A stretch of 64,000 bases of DNA from Hofstenia miamia (GCA_004352715.1 SCFE01000071.1:178185-242184); one strand, 5' to 3'; shown: positions 34,764-46,530, counted from the stretch's first letter. Made by a program: numbers and translations. Notes: generated by a model from the letters alone, not told the origin.

Positions 34764-36158
34764 TGTAGAATCTTGCCAACCTTCATACTAACAAAGCTTA
34801 ACTTTATTTAGGAGCTGCTGTAACATTTTTCCCTCCTTGACTAGTACAGTAGGTGACAGATCCCAATTTCCATCTCTCTTCTTGAGTTCTATTGATTAGT
34901 TGTTTGTTAATTAACTTATTATCTAATCAACTGACACTGATACGAAACTAACAACTATACTTTTAGATACAAGACACGAGACAGATGGTACAATGTACAG
35001 GGTAAGCTACCCGACCTGAAGCAAAGCACAAAAGAGGAATCGAAGTATTACACTATAATGAGTATTTCCATCCGATACTGAAACATCGAAAGAGACACCA
35101 ACCGCAATTCCAATGACTCAGTGCAGTGAAATAGTGTGCATGTATATGATAGTGACAATGTGTGATACCTTAATAATTTAATGCATTGATTGTTCTTGTT
35201 ATTAACGCTGTTGTAAAATAAGGGAATCTCGCAACCGGGATGCATTAGCTTGTTATGATTCCTTACATATAATATCCTTACATATAAATAATTACATGTC
35301 ATACATGTGAACAACCAATAAGGTCATAACAAAAACGATGAATGGGTAGTATTTCAGTCCGCTAGTAAGTCTATGTAATAAAACCTTTACAAGATAACAA
35401 AAACTGATTTCATAAATTCCTAGGAATGCTTGATGTAATAGCAACGAACAATAGGAAAGCTAATATGAGAAAAACCCCTATCCTTATACCTAACCTAAGA
35501 GCAACTCGGGTAAGCACTGGCTATACACAATGCTCCCATTAACTGGAGTTGAGAACCACTGTCTAGAATACCCAAGAGCTTGAACATTTAGCTTTCCATT
35601 TAATTAATAAAATAACCTGATACANNNNNNNNNNNNNNNNNNNNNNNNNNNNNNNNNNNNNNNNNNNNNNNNNNNNNNNNNNNNNNNNNNNNNNNNNNNN
35701 NNNNNNNNNNNNNNNNNNNNNNNNNNNNNNNNNNNNNNNNNNNNNNNNNNNNNNNTCCATTTAATTAATAAAATAACCTGATACAAAAAGCATAAAGTAC
35801 ATCCAGTAAATTCAATTCATCACCAAAATGATCAATTACACAATTTTTATAGTGAAAAAATAACAAACAATCAAATATTTGACTAGTACCTGCTAATTTC
35901 AGTTGTTGACAATTTCAAACACTTTAATTTTCATTTGTCTGCTGATTACGCACTTCTGCCTTAATTAGCAGTTGTGATTTAGGTCTAGTGCCTTTTTGCC
36001 AAATGAATAAATATCAAAAATTACTGCACTATAAATTTACAAATAATTAATTAATCATAATCATATGTTTGTACAATTAATATTTTATTTTAATATTCAG
36101 TCTTAGTTTCTTCTTCTTTTTTCTTAATTTGACCACATATGATTCTGATTACATTACA
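34764..36158 (-). repeat. LTR B (5' LTR of the main gypsy element)
   Basis: Starts TGTAGAATCTTGCC on the plus strand and ends GATTACATTACA. It contains a 131-N gap (35625-35755) whose two edges are the same sequence of about 30 bp, so the real LTR is probably near 1.25 kb. Its first 350 bp match LTRs D and E more closely than LTR A. Confidence 0.9.
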
Positions 36159-36719
36159 CTGTTTATAAAATTACAACAGCATAAATTTCATGCGACAAAG
36201 AAAATGTTCTTTATTGGACAACTCATGAATGCTTTAATACTATTGCAAAAGTTTGCAATTCTTTATTTGTAAAAATATCTTCAGTTCAAAATTGTTTTGC
36301 ATTTAATACATTGAAATAGTCACTAATGTTGGCATTATTTATAATATTAAAAATTGTAAATTTCATGTGACAATAAAGATTCAGTAACTGCTTTTATATG
36401 TGAGTGAATTCTATTAACTATTATACACTTGCATGCTCATTCTCAACCATAAATGAAGGTTTATGCTTTAAAATGAACTCTTGTTGTCAACAAGGTTATT
36501 TGTTTATCTACTTTATTACATTGACAATTGTGAAAAAAACATTTAATTCAAGAATTGCATTTTAAATTTTGTTTCACAATGTAATGAAAATTGCTTACTG
36601 CACATTTTATGCTTCATAGTTTTGCGTCAACCTGTTTCTATCAATCATTTGTTCTAACTTCCATATATGAAAATTTTCTGGACAAATTCAACCCCTCAAC
36701 ATCCAATCAAATTTCATTT
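36159..36719. other. Non-coding interval beside LTR B
   Basis: AT-rich DNA with repeated words around ATAAATTTCATGYGACAA (36180-36200 and 36355-36375). No gene was seen. Confidence 0.5.
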
Positions 36720-36728
36720 AATTGTGTG

Positions 36729-36752
36729 GGCGGGGCATAACTCTATAAATAT
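36729..36752 (+). promoter_or_regulatory. Candidate core promoter: GC box plus TATA box
   Basis: GGGCGGGGC is followed within 5 bp by CTCTATAAATATG in otherwise very AT-rich DNA. An ATG stands about 80 bp downstream of the TATA box, which is compatible with a short 5' UTR. Confidence 0.45.
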
Positions 36753-36829
36753 GAGGTGAGTAGTGATACAATTTTCATTTCAATTTGATTTTTGTGAATA
36801 TTACTTGCTTAACTTCTCTCACTCTGAAA

Positions 36830-37004
36830 ATGTATGCTCAAGGATTTACTTCTTCCCTTACTGAAATTTTAAAGACCCTCTCACAGAAACACTCCTCAGT
36901 GATGGCTGCTAATACTTATAATGCCCCTCCCAATAGTCTGGGAATTATGATGATGATACAGCTCTTCCCCAGTATGCTTTTTGTTTTTAGTGTATATAGT
37001 TTAT
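36830..37004 (+). CDS. Candidate 5' coding exon of an unknown, possibly membrane-anchored protein (truncated by gap)
   Basis: From ATG 36830 the frame is open for 58 codons into an 11-N gap. It begins MYAQGFTSSLTEILKTLSQK. A hydrophobic run follows (LGIMMMIQLFPSMLFVFSVYSL, about residues 37-58) that could be a membrane segment after a 36-residue polar N-terminus. The upstream GC and TATA boxes give it a plausible promoter. Immediately beyond the gap is an LTR, so either the gene is interrupted by the insertion or the exon ends in the gap. No family is recognised, and chance is a real alternative. Confidence 0.35.
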
Positions 37005-37015
37005 NNNNNNNNNNN
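37005..37015. other. Small gap (11 N)
   Basis: Lies between the candidate exon and LTR C. Confidence 0.9.
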
Positions 37016-37652
37016 GGATGGTTGCCCCAGTGATAGTGTGTGTGTGATAACTTAATAGTTTAGTGCATTGATTGTCCTTGTTATTATGGCTATGTAAATA
37101 AAAGTAGTGAATGCACCCACAATGCTTTAGCTTGTTATTTTGCCTTACATGTAATAAACCTACAGATATAATATTACATGTTAGACTTTTGTATATGTGA
37201 ACAATCAATGCTATCAGCAATAAAACTATTTTTTAAGTCAATCAATATTCCACTAATTTACTAAAAGTGAATATGTTGAACAAAGCAACTGTACATTACA
37301 CATATAGAGCATTTCAGATCTCAAAATAATATCAATCACTGCATATTTATATCAGATAACTGTAAACAATCAAACACTCAGCTAGTACCTGTTATTAGAT
37401 GTTGTTGACAATTTAATGGTTTCCTGGATTTTTCTTTGTCTGCAGTTAATTATGCACATCAGCATTAATTTGTGTGTGCATTATTGTCCTATTATTTTTG
37501 CCAAAATACTGCTGAGCAAACAATTAAAAAATACTGCTTTTAATAATTTTGTAAAATAATCAAAGTCTAATAACCATGTGTTTACAATTAATATTTAATA
37601 CATTTGAGTCTTATTGTTCCCCACTCTTTGTCTCATCTTGACCACACATGGG
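37016..37652 (-). repeat. LTR C: diverged relative of the gypsy LTR, partial
   Basis: Collinear with the middle and end of LTRs A, B and E: TTTAGTGCATTGATTGT, GCTTTAGCTTGTTATT, ACATGTGAACAAYCAAT-like, CTAGTACCTG and the closing TTGACCACACATG. It is clearly divergent throughout, so it belongs to a sister subfamily. Truncated by gaps on both sides. Confidence 0.75.
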
Positions 37653-38652
37653 NNNNNNNNNNNNNNNNNNNNNNNNNNNNNNNNNNNNNNNNNNNNNNNN
37701 NNNNNNNNNNNNNNNNNNNNNNNNNNNNNNNNNNNNNNNNNNNNNNNNNNNNNNNNNNNNNNNNNNNNNNNNNNNNNNNNNNNNNNNNNNNNNNNNNNNN
37801 NNNNNNNNNNNNNNNNNNNNNNNNNNNNNNNNNNNNNNNNNNNNNNNNNNNNNNNNNNNNNNNNNNNNNNNNNNNNNNNNNNNNNNNNNNNNNNNNNNNN
37901 NNNNNNNNNNNNNNNNNNNNNNNNNNNNNNNNNNNNNNNNNNNNNNNNNNNNNNNNNNNNNNNNNNNNNNNNNNNNNNNNNNNNNNNNNNNNNNNNNNNN
38001 NNNNNNNNNNNNNNNNNNNNNNNNNNNNNNNNNNNNNNNNNNNNNNNNNNNNNNNNNNNNNNNNNNNNNNNNNNNNNNNNNNNNNNNNNNNNNNNNNNNN
38101 NNNNNNNNNNNNNNNNNNNNNNNNNNNNNNNNNNNNNNNNNNNNNNNNNNNNNNNNNNNNNNNNNNNNNNNNNNNNNNNNNNNNNNNNNNNNNNNNNNNN
38201 NNNNNNNNNNNNNNNNNNNNNNNNNNNNNNNNNNNNNNNNNNNNNNNNNNNNNNNNNNNNNNNNNNNNNNNNNNNNNNNNNNNNNNNNNNNNNNNNNNNN
38301 NNNNNNNNNNNNNNNNNNNNNNNNNNNNNNNNNNNNNNNNNNNNNNNNNNNNNNNNNNNNNNNNNNNNNNNNNNNNNNNNNNNNNNNNNNNNNNNNNNNN
38401 NNNNNNNNNNNNNNNNNNNNNNNNNNNNNNNNNNNNNNNNNNNNNNNNNNNNNNNNNNNNNNNNNNNNNNNNNNNNNNNNNNNNNNNNNNNNNNNNNNNN
38501 NNNNNNNNNNNNNNNNNNNNNNNNNNNNNNNNNNNNNNNNNNNNNNNNNNNNNNNNNNNNNNNNNNNNNNNNNNNNNNNNNNNNNNNNNNNNNNNNNNNN
38601 NNNNNNNNNNNNNNNNNNNNNNNNNNNNNNNNNNNNNNNNNNNNNNNNNNNN
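37653..38652. other. Assembly gap (exactly 1000 N)
   Basis: Arbitrary-size join between LTR C and the gag of the next element. Confidence 0.95.
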
Positions 38653-39801
38653 CTATCAAATCCTCTTCATCAAAGTATGCATCTTCTTCCTCTATCCAAT
38701 TTATTTGTCTCTTACAATACTTCTTTGTGTGTCCCTTGTTACCACACATTTGGCATTTCAAATCTTTCCTCTTTATCTGCTTTATCATACCATCCTTTAA
38801 TTTAATTTTAACTGTTTGTTTGCTGGTCTAGTGAACATTGGTGTTGTTCTATTTATTATCTGCTTTCCAATCGTTGATTTTTCATTAATTCTCGCATTAC
38901 TTTCCATTGTAATCTGTATTGCAAGTCCTTTTCTCTCTTTCATACTCATTTCAAAAATCTCCAGCCATTCATTAAATGTAGGTGAGTAATTATCAACTCT
39001 CCCTGTAAATTTTGGTAATATTGCTTTACATACCAACGTATCATTATCACCCTCCTCTGATAGTATTGTGTTTTGAAGTATAGGTTTGTTTTTGCTCGAT
39101 TTTTCACAATTTCTTTTAACCTGTCTCGTTACGCTCTCTACTAATTTCTTTATTAATTCTTCTTCATTTTGTGCAGCTTTGTAATCTTCGATTATTGTTT
39201 CTACCTGTGGGATCGTTGTATTTAATTCATGCGGTTTTTCCACTATGATATTTTCTATTGTCTCCACTTCACCTTTCTTTAATTCGATTAGTCTCATTTC
39301 GTCTTTTACGTTATCGATTTCTAATTGCTTCATTATATTTTCCTCTCATAGACTTACATTTTCTTCATGTAACTCTGTCATCATTTTCTGTAGATGATCG
39401 CTTTGTAATTTTATTTCCTTATTTACTTCTGTCAGTTGTTCAATTTGCTGCTGGAACAAATTCCTTTGTTCTGTCAATCGAAGACTTGTGTCTTCCTTCA
39501 TTTCATCTATCAACCTTTCTTTCTTGGCGTATTTTATTTCAACCTCTCTCATTCTTTCTGTTAATTGTTCAATTTGTTTTGTCAACTGTTGTCTTTCCTT
39601 TGTAGTATTCTCAATGACTTCTGTCAATTGAATTACAGTGAGATCATTAGTCAATTATGCTGGTTGCAGTATTTGTTTTGTTGGGGATTGTTCACTCTCA
39701 ACTGGGGACGCATTTACTTCTGGGTTTTCGGGTGTGTTCCTCATTTGAGGAGTTTTTTGGGTTCTGGCTTTAGTTTTAGTCTTTTTCTTCGAATGAACCA
39801 T
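38653..39801 (-). pseudogene. gag remnant of a second copy of the main gypsy element
   Basis: The start ATG at 39799-39801 (MVHSKKKTKTKART) matches the main element. A TAA near 39655 replaces a Glu codon. The coiled coil follows (39346-39654 and 38930-39333), then the zinc knuckle CQMCGNKGHTKKYC. Compared with the main element it lacks about 380 bp of the capsid-like region (junction near 38932 at a short CTTTTCTC overlap) and about 30 bp before the zinc knuckle. Pol lies in or beyond the gap. Confidence 0.88.
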
Positions 39802-40039
39802 TCTTTCTTTTCGCTTTGAGTATTCTTCTGGTTTGTCACTTCTTCCGTTTTGTGCTCTAGTCTGGTATTAGGTGTTCGTTTTCTTTTTTTTAGGTATCTC
39901 TGCTAAATTCTTTCCACTAATTCCAAATTTCCAATCCTTTTCTTTTTTTGGTTTTTCTCCAATTCAATTGATTCGAGAAGAAACAACTATCTTAACTCAA
40001 ATCTTCCTTTGCACTTTCGGGCACCTGTCATGGTCGCCA

Positions 40040-40989
40040 TGTAGAATCTTGCCAACCTTCATACTAACAAAGCTTAACTTTATTTAGGAGCTGCTGTAAC
40101 ATTTTTCCCTCCTTGACTAGTACAGTAGGTGACAGATCCCAATTTCCATCTCTCTTCTTGAGTTCTATTGATTAGTTGTTTGTTAATTAACTTATTATCT
40201 AATCAACTGACACTGATACGAAACTAACAACTATACTTTTAGATACAAGACACGAGACAGATGGTACAATGTACAGGGTAAGCTACCCGACCTGAAGCAA
40301 AGCACAAAAGAGGAATCGAAGTATTACACTATAATGAGTATTTCCATCCGATACTGAAACATCGAAAGAGACACCAACCGCAATTCCAATGACTCAGTGC
40401 AGTGAAATAGTGTGCATGTATATGATAGTGACAATATGTGATACCTTACTAATTTAATGCATTGATTGTTCTTGTTATTAACGCTGTTGTAAAATAAGGG
40501 AATCTCGCAACCGGGATGCATTAGCTTGTTATGATTCCTTACATATAATATCCTTACATATAAATAATTACATGTCAACCTAGAGTACATGTGAACAACC
40601 AATAAGGTCATAGCAAAAAAGGTGAATTGGTAGTACTTCAGTCCGCTAGTAAGTCTATGTAATAAAACCTTTACAAGATAACAAAAACTGATTTCATAAA
40701 TTCCTAGGAATGCTTGATGTAATAGCATAATGTAATAACTACAATGATGTGAACAACAAATGATAGGAAAGCTAATACGAGTAAAAACCCCTATCCTTAT
40801 ACCTAACCTATGAGCACATCAGGTAAGCACCAGCTATCAACGATGTTCCCATTAACTGAAGTCGTGAACCACTGTCTAGAATACCTGAGTGCTCGAACAT
40901 TGAGCTTTCCATTCTAATTAATAAAATAACCTGATACAAAAAGCATAAAGTAAATCCAGTAAATTCAATTCATCACCAAAATGATCAAT
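40040..40989 (-). repeat. LTR D (5' LTR of the second copy), truncated by gap
   Basis: Starts TGTAGAATC directly after an intact primer-binding site at 40024-40039. It is nearly identical to LTR B at the start, like LTR E in the middle, and like B again just before the N run. Confidence 0.9.
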
Positions 40990-41989
40990 NNNNNNNNNNN
41001 NNNNNNNNNNNNNNNNNNNNNNNNNNNNNNNNNNNNNNNNNNNNNNNNNNNNNNNNNNNNNNNNNNNNNNNNNNNNNNNNNNNNNNNNNNNNNNNNNNNN
41101 NNNNNNNNNNNNNNNNNNNNNNNNNNNNNNNNNNNNNNNNNNNNNNNNNNNNNNNNNNNNNNNNNNNNNNNNNNNNNNNNNNNNNNNNNNNNNNNNNNNN
41201 NNNNNNNNNNNNNNNNNNNNNNNNNNNNNNNNNNNNNNNNNNNNNNNNNNNNNNNNNNNNNNNNNNNNNNNNNNNNNNNNNNNNNNNNNNNNNNNNNNNN
41301 NNNNNNNNNNNNNNNNNNNNNNNNNNNNNNNNNNNNNNNNNNNNNNNNNNNNNNNNNNNNNNNNNNNNNNNNNNNNNNNNNNNNNNNNNNNNNNNNNNNN
41401 NNNNNNNNNNNNNNNNNNNNNNNNNNNNNNNNNNNNNNNNNNNNNNNNNNNNNNNNNNNNNNNNNNNNNNNNNNNNNNNNNNNNNNNNNNNNNNNNNNNN
41501 NNNNNNNNNNNNNNNNNNNNNNNNNNNNNNNNNNNNNNNNNNNNNNNNNNNNNNNNNNNNNNNNNNNNNNNNNNNNNNNNNNNNNNNNNNNNNNNNNNNN
41601 NNNNNNNNNNNNNNNNNNNNNNNNNNNNNNNNNNNNNNNNNNNNNNNNNNNNNNNNNNNNNNNNNNNNNNNNNNNNNNNNNNNNNNNNNNNNNNNNNNNN
41701 NNNNNNNNNNNNNNNNNNNNNNNNNNNNNNNNNNNNNNNNNNNNNNNNNNNNNNNNNNNNNNNNNNNNNNNNNNNNNNNNNNNNNNNNNNNNNNNNNNNN
41801 NNNNNNNNNNNNNNNNNNNNNNNNNNNNNNNNNNNNNNNNNNNNNNNNNNNNNNNNNNNNNNNNNNNNNNNNNNNNNNNNNNNNNNNNNNNNNNNNNNNN
41901 NNNNNNNNNNNNNNNNNNNNNNNNNNNNNNNNNNNNNNNNNNNNNNNNNNNNNNNNNNNNNNNNNNNNNNNNNNNNNNNNNNNNNNNNN

Positions 41990-42018
<29 letters not shown>
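40990..42018. other. Assembly gap (1000 N, 40990-41989) followed by (TA)n
   Basis: The gap ends in a TA run (41990-42018). Confidence 0.95.
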
Positions 42019-42023
<5 letters not shown>

Positions 42024-42752
42024 CTTTTTTTTTTATCATAACAGCTTTAATTGAGGAATTTATATTGTCAATCCTCATAAATTTTGCCTGAACATGCATG
42101 ACACAATTCTGCAACACATATGCTTTGCAAAATCCATTAAGTAAAAAAGTATATACATGTAGTTCCCTAAATATTTTTCCAGCTACCAGCATACATGTTC
42201 AGTCCTAGAAATACGTCAACCAGTTAGTCAGATCGTGTCGACAATTAGCAAACAATTAAACTTCTCGGGGGTTAGCTCAGGAAGGATATTAGTTGATATT
42301 GAATGAAAGCAAACTGCAAAATACAACAACAGAAAAAATCATCACTTTTATGACTTTTGGTTGGTCTAATTATTAATAAAGAACAACTTAATTTCTCAAT
42401 TAATATCAACTTTTACAAATAAAAATAAAAAATATTAAATAGACTAAGACTTGATATATCAGAAAAGCTTGTCTTGTTGCGTGACAACTTCCATATCATG
42501 GAAAAATATAGCTTTTTCATCAAAAATGGCATTTTTAAATCAAGTTTCATCTTAAGATATGTTATCTCCTAAAGTCCGGTAAATAGTTTAAATTTTACAG
42601 GATACCGGATATCTGGAACTGGGTGTGTAATTGTCGATTTTACCGGATTCCGTCACATCCCGAATTGTAAATGCATACCACTGCATTTCCACTACTCAAA
42701 ATAAGTCTAAACGAGCAGCCAGTAGTACAAACAGAACAATTACTAGGAAGCG
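42019..42752. other. Non-coding interval before LTR E
   Basis: No gag is recognisable here although a primer-binding-site remnant adjoins the LTR. The last 130 bp before it are less AT-rich and may be a foreign leader or flanking DNA. Confidence 0.5.
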
Positions 42753-42768
42753 CACCTGTTGGTCGCCA
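42753..42768 (-). promoter_or_regulatory. Variant tRNA primer-binding site next to LTR E
   Basis: TGGCGACCAACAGGTG on the minus strand begins directly after the LTR. It keeps the TGGCGACCA core of the main element's site. Beyond it the sequence is unrelated to the main element's leader. Confidence 0.55.
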
Positions 42769-44037
42769 TGTAGAATCTTGCCAACCTTCATACTAACAAA
42801 GCTTAACTTTATTTAGGAGCTGCTGTAACATTTTTCCCTCCTTGACTAGTACAGTAGGTGACAGATCCCAATTTCCATCTCTCTTCTTGAGTTCTATTGA
42901 TTAGTTGTTTGTTAATTAACTTATTATCTAATCAACTGACACTGATACGAAACTAACAACTATACTTTTAGATACAAGACACGAGACAGATGGTACAATG
43001 TACAGGGTAAGCTACCCGACCTGAAGCAAAGCACAAAAGAGGAATCGAAGTATTACACTATAATGAGTATTTCCATCCGATACTGAAACATCGAAAGAGA
43101 CACCAACCGCAATTCCAATGACTCAGTGCAGTGAAATAGTGTGCATGTATATGATAGTGACAATGTGTGATACCTTAATAATTTAATGCATTGATTGTTC
43201 TTGTTATTAACGCTGTTGTAAAATAAGGGAATCTCGCAACCGGGATGCATTAGCTTGTTATGATTCCTTACATATAATATCCTTACATATAAATAATTAC
43301 ATGTCAACCTAGAGTACATGTGAACAACCAATATGGTCATAACAAAAACGATGAATGGGTAGTATTTCAGTCCGCTAGTAAGTCTATGTAATAAAACCTG
43401 TACAAGATAACAAAAACTGATTTTGTAAATTCCTAGGAGTGCTAGATGTAATAGCATAATGTAATAACTACAATGATATGAACAACAAATGATAGGAAAG
43501 CTAATACCAGTAAAAACCCCTATCCTTATACCTAACCTATGAGCACATCAGGTAAGCACCGGCTATCAACGATGTTCCCATTAACTGAAGTCGTGAACCA
43601 CTGTCTAGAATACCTGAGTGCTCGAACATTGAGCTTTCCATTCTAATTAATAAAATAACCTGATACAGAAAAGCAAAGTAAATCCAGTAAATTCAAGTCA
43701 TCACCAAAATGATAAATCACACAATTTTTATAGTGAAAAAATAACAAACAATCAAATATTTGACAAGTACCTGCTAGCTAAGTTGTTGACAATTTCTAAT
43801 TCTTCAATTTTCGTTCGTCTGCTGATGACGCACTTCTGCCTTAATTAGCATTTGCGATTTTGGTCGAGTGCATTTTTGCCAAATGAATTAATATAAAAAA
43901 TTACTGCACTATAATTTTACAAATAATTAATTAATCATAATCATGTGTTTGTACAATTAATACATTTATTTAATATTCAGTCTTAGTTTCTTCCATTTTC
44001 TTCTTAGTTTGACCACACATGATTAGATTACGTTACA
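42769..44037 (-). repeat. LTR E (complete)
   Basis: A complete 1269-bp copy from TGTAGAATCTTGCC to GATTACGTTACA. Its first half matches LTR B and its second half matches LTR A (for example GATACAGAAAAGCAAAG and ATCACACAATTTTTATAG). Confidence 0.92.
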
Positions 44038-44450
44038 TTATCCTTGTTTATGAACTCTTGGCCAGTGAACGTGGGTCAGATTTTCGTACCCAATTCAATT
44101 TTAAAAAATCTGTTCTCATTCTATACGCACATCTATAATAAACAAAGAGCATACCTGCAGAATTTTAACAAAAATAACCTTGGTTGTACTTAGAAAAAGT
44201 AGTTTTCTCATAGTAAAGTATTTTGAACTACAACACATGATTAGATTACGTTACATTATCCTTGTTTATGAACTCTTGGCCAGTGAACGTGGGTCAGATT
44301 TTCGTACCCAATTCAATTTTAAAAAATCTGTTCTCATTCTATACGCACATCTATAATAAACAAAGAGCATACCTGCAGAATTTTAACAAAAATAACCTTG
44401 GTTGTACTTAGAAAAAGTAGTTTTCTCATAGTAAAGTATTTTGAACTACA
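44015..44450 (+). repeat. Tandem duplication, 2 x 218 bp, including the end of LTR E
   Basis: Units 44015-44232 and 44233-44450 look identical. Each starts ACACATGATTAGATTACG, so it contains the last 23 bp of LTR E plus 195 bp of flanking DNA. The duplication therefore happened after the LTR inserted, or is an assembly artefact. Confidence 0.92.
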
Positions 44451-45839
44451 AAATAAATCAGCGTGCAGTGTACATGTACATACTATCATGGCTTACAACA
44501 ATATAATTTTTAAGTTTATGCTTGTTCGTGATGTGGTATATAGACGACACTGAAATATCAGTCGATCACTTTCAAAATGTAGAATATAATATTTCATATT
44601 CCATCTAATTTTTCATGCTTACAGGAAAGTGATATATGATATGTATGTATAAGATCATTAGTTTACAAAATAACTCAAAGTCTTTGCTACATTAATCGAG
44701 TAAACGTATACTTGCTTAAAATATATAATCTAGTTGTCTTTGATTTTAATGGTTTAATCTCCATGATCAATCAATAATTCAATTGCAACAATGCTGTTAC
44801 TGAATTTGAACTTGTTGATTGCAATGTGTGAATATATTTTTCGAAGTAAAACGTTTATTAACAATAATTTTTATTAGAATGGCTACCTAAGATTAGCTTA
44901 TAGTTAGGCCTTCCTTGAATTTTTAATATGTATATTACAATTCAGTTTTTATGTAAAGAAAATTTATGCAAGCATTTTCATCAATTCTATATTCATTTAC
45001 AAAAGAAATCTACGTTCAAGACAATGGACTTCAATTGATGTCATTGTATGTTTCTAGTAATATTTTTCAACCGGTATTTGAAAATCATGTATCCTAAGGG
45101 AAAGTTAGAAATAAACTTAAGATAAATATTGACCTATGTAAAAGTCTTCAAAATTGCATTGTTCTAATCAAAGCAGACTGAACAATCAATATGCAAAGTA
45201 GATGCTACTTCCAGTTAGGATACTTTTGATCCTTTATTCCATATATCTTAAGAGAATGAAAAAATCTATATGTGCAATACAAAAAAGTGTTTATGTTAGA
45301 ACTTTGGTATTAATAAAGTTTGAAGGTAAATATTTTCCTGAAATAATAAGTTTTTGACAACACATTGATGATTATAGTAATTTTAGCATTTCAAACTAAC
45401 GTTTTCATCGAAAAAAGAATGAAGAAGTCTTTGATAACTGCAAAGACTTGACATTAAAGAATAAGCACATCATAATACTTTATCCCAGAAAGGTTTAAAA
45501 CATCTAACAACCTGAAGTGCCTCTTACACTTCTTTATGTTCATTTCAAGTAATAAAAAAGTCAAAATTATTCGTGTAATAGCTGGGATGAGTCATCCATA
45601 TACATTCACTTAGATTCGGTTTTATGAGGTGAGATGAAAGTCAAAAGAGTGTGATGTTTTTCTTAGTGACCTTGCATCTCAACCATAATGAAGATTGTGA
45701 CAAGTTTTTAGAAAAAAAGTTTGGTGGAAAGAAATCGATTAAACAAGAATGTTCATTTATTTCAAATTTTTAAAAGTTTTATATAGGGAAACATGTTGAT
45801 CACTACAAACCAAGATTTAATACTTTAGTAGACATCTAC
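44451..45839. other. Non-coding AT-rich interval
   Basis: No supportable gene or repeat. Confidence 0.5.
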
Positions 45840-46530
45840 ATAGTAACCATGCAAATTATCTGGAGCAAAGCTAAAGGTAATTGTAAATTTCCAACTTGGT
45901 TGTCAAAAGACGCTATAGGTATGAAATTGAAACATTCGTTTGATTTATTTAATCAATCTTTAGAGCGGAATTAAGATATCCTGATTATTTAAGAAATTCC
46001 AAACGCACACCAATATATAAAGAAAAATACTGACTAGTTTCAGTTTTAACAGTAGTTAATAAAATACTTGAAAATCTATTACCCTACATATAATAATCAT
46101 ATGTGTGTTACAGTAAGATTGTGTGATTACGAATTTCGTGAAATCCCTAAAACTTCAGTGAATTAGTAAAATTCCACTAAGCAACTTATGTTATTTCTTA
46201 CCGGCTAAGCTTAATATTTGTCCAACAAATACATGATGTATCTAGGTATTTTAATGTTTTTATGAGGTTAAGTAAGAGAAATAATAATTTTACAAATTCA
46301 CCTGAATTTTAGGGACTTCACGAAATTCCTAATTTTACAATCTTACTGCAACATATGTAGAACAGAATATATAAATGGACAAACAGCACGTTCAGTTTGG
46401 ACAAAGCTATTAAAGACTGGATATATAAATTTGCTAGTAATGAAAATATATATTTCCTTTTTAGATATTTCAAAGGCAATTAACTCAGTAACATATTTTA
46501 TTCTATTGGTAAAGCTGAAAAAAAATTCAT
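45840..46530 (+). pseudogene. LINE reverse transcriptase remnant split by a MITE
   Basis: Before the insertion, fragments read PTWLSKDAIGMKL, FDLFNQSLE, LRNSKRTPIYKE and VLTVVNKILENLL. These match the LINE block P.YLK.AKVTPIYK followed by RPIS.L....KILEKL. After the insertion come NENIYFLFLDISKAINSVTY and ILLVKLKK, the next RT block (FLD.SKAFDSV.H..LL.KL). Frames shift several times. The two parts are the right distance apart only if the MITE at 46106-46351 is removed. The clade is uncertain. Confidence 0.65.
46106..46351. mobile_element. 246-bp MITE with about 60-75 bp terminal inverted repeats
   Basis: The left end TGTTACAGTAAGATTGT and the inverted right end TTGCAGTAAGATTGT continue into GAATTTCGTGAARTCCCTAA on both sides. 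The flanks CATATGTG (46098-46105) and CATATGTA (46352-46359) match at 7 of 8, consistent with an 8-bp target duplication and a hAT-type origin. Confidence 0.75.

Larger units (their letters stand above)
24240..36158 (-). mobile_element. Ty3/gypsy-type LTR retrotransposon, nearly full length, defective
   Basis: In sense (minus) order: 5' LTR 36158-34764, primer-binding site 34763-34748, gag, frameshift site, protease, RT, RNase H, integrase, GPY/F-like module, repeat tail, a large reading frame of unknown function, polypurine tract 25502-25493, and 3' LTR 25492-24240. Both LTRs begin TG and end CA. The internal region is about 9.3 kb. Gene order PR-RT-RH-IN identifies Ty3/gypsy. The copy cannot transpose: there are nonsense codons, frameshifts and a deletion in the integrase core. 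Bases outside the LTRs (CATAT and CTGTT) do not match, so no target duplication supports a single simple insertion. Confidence 0.93.
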
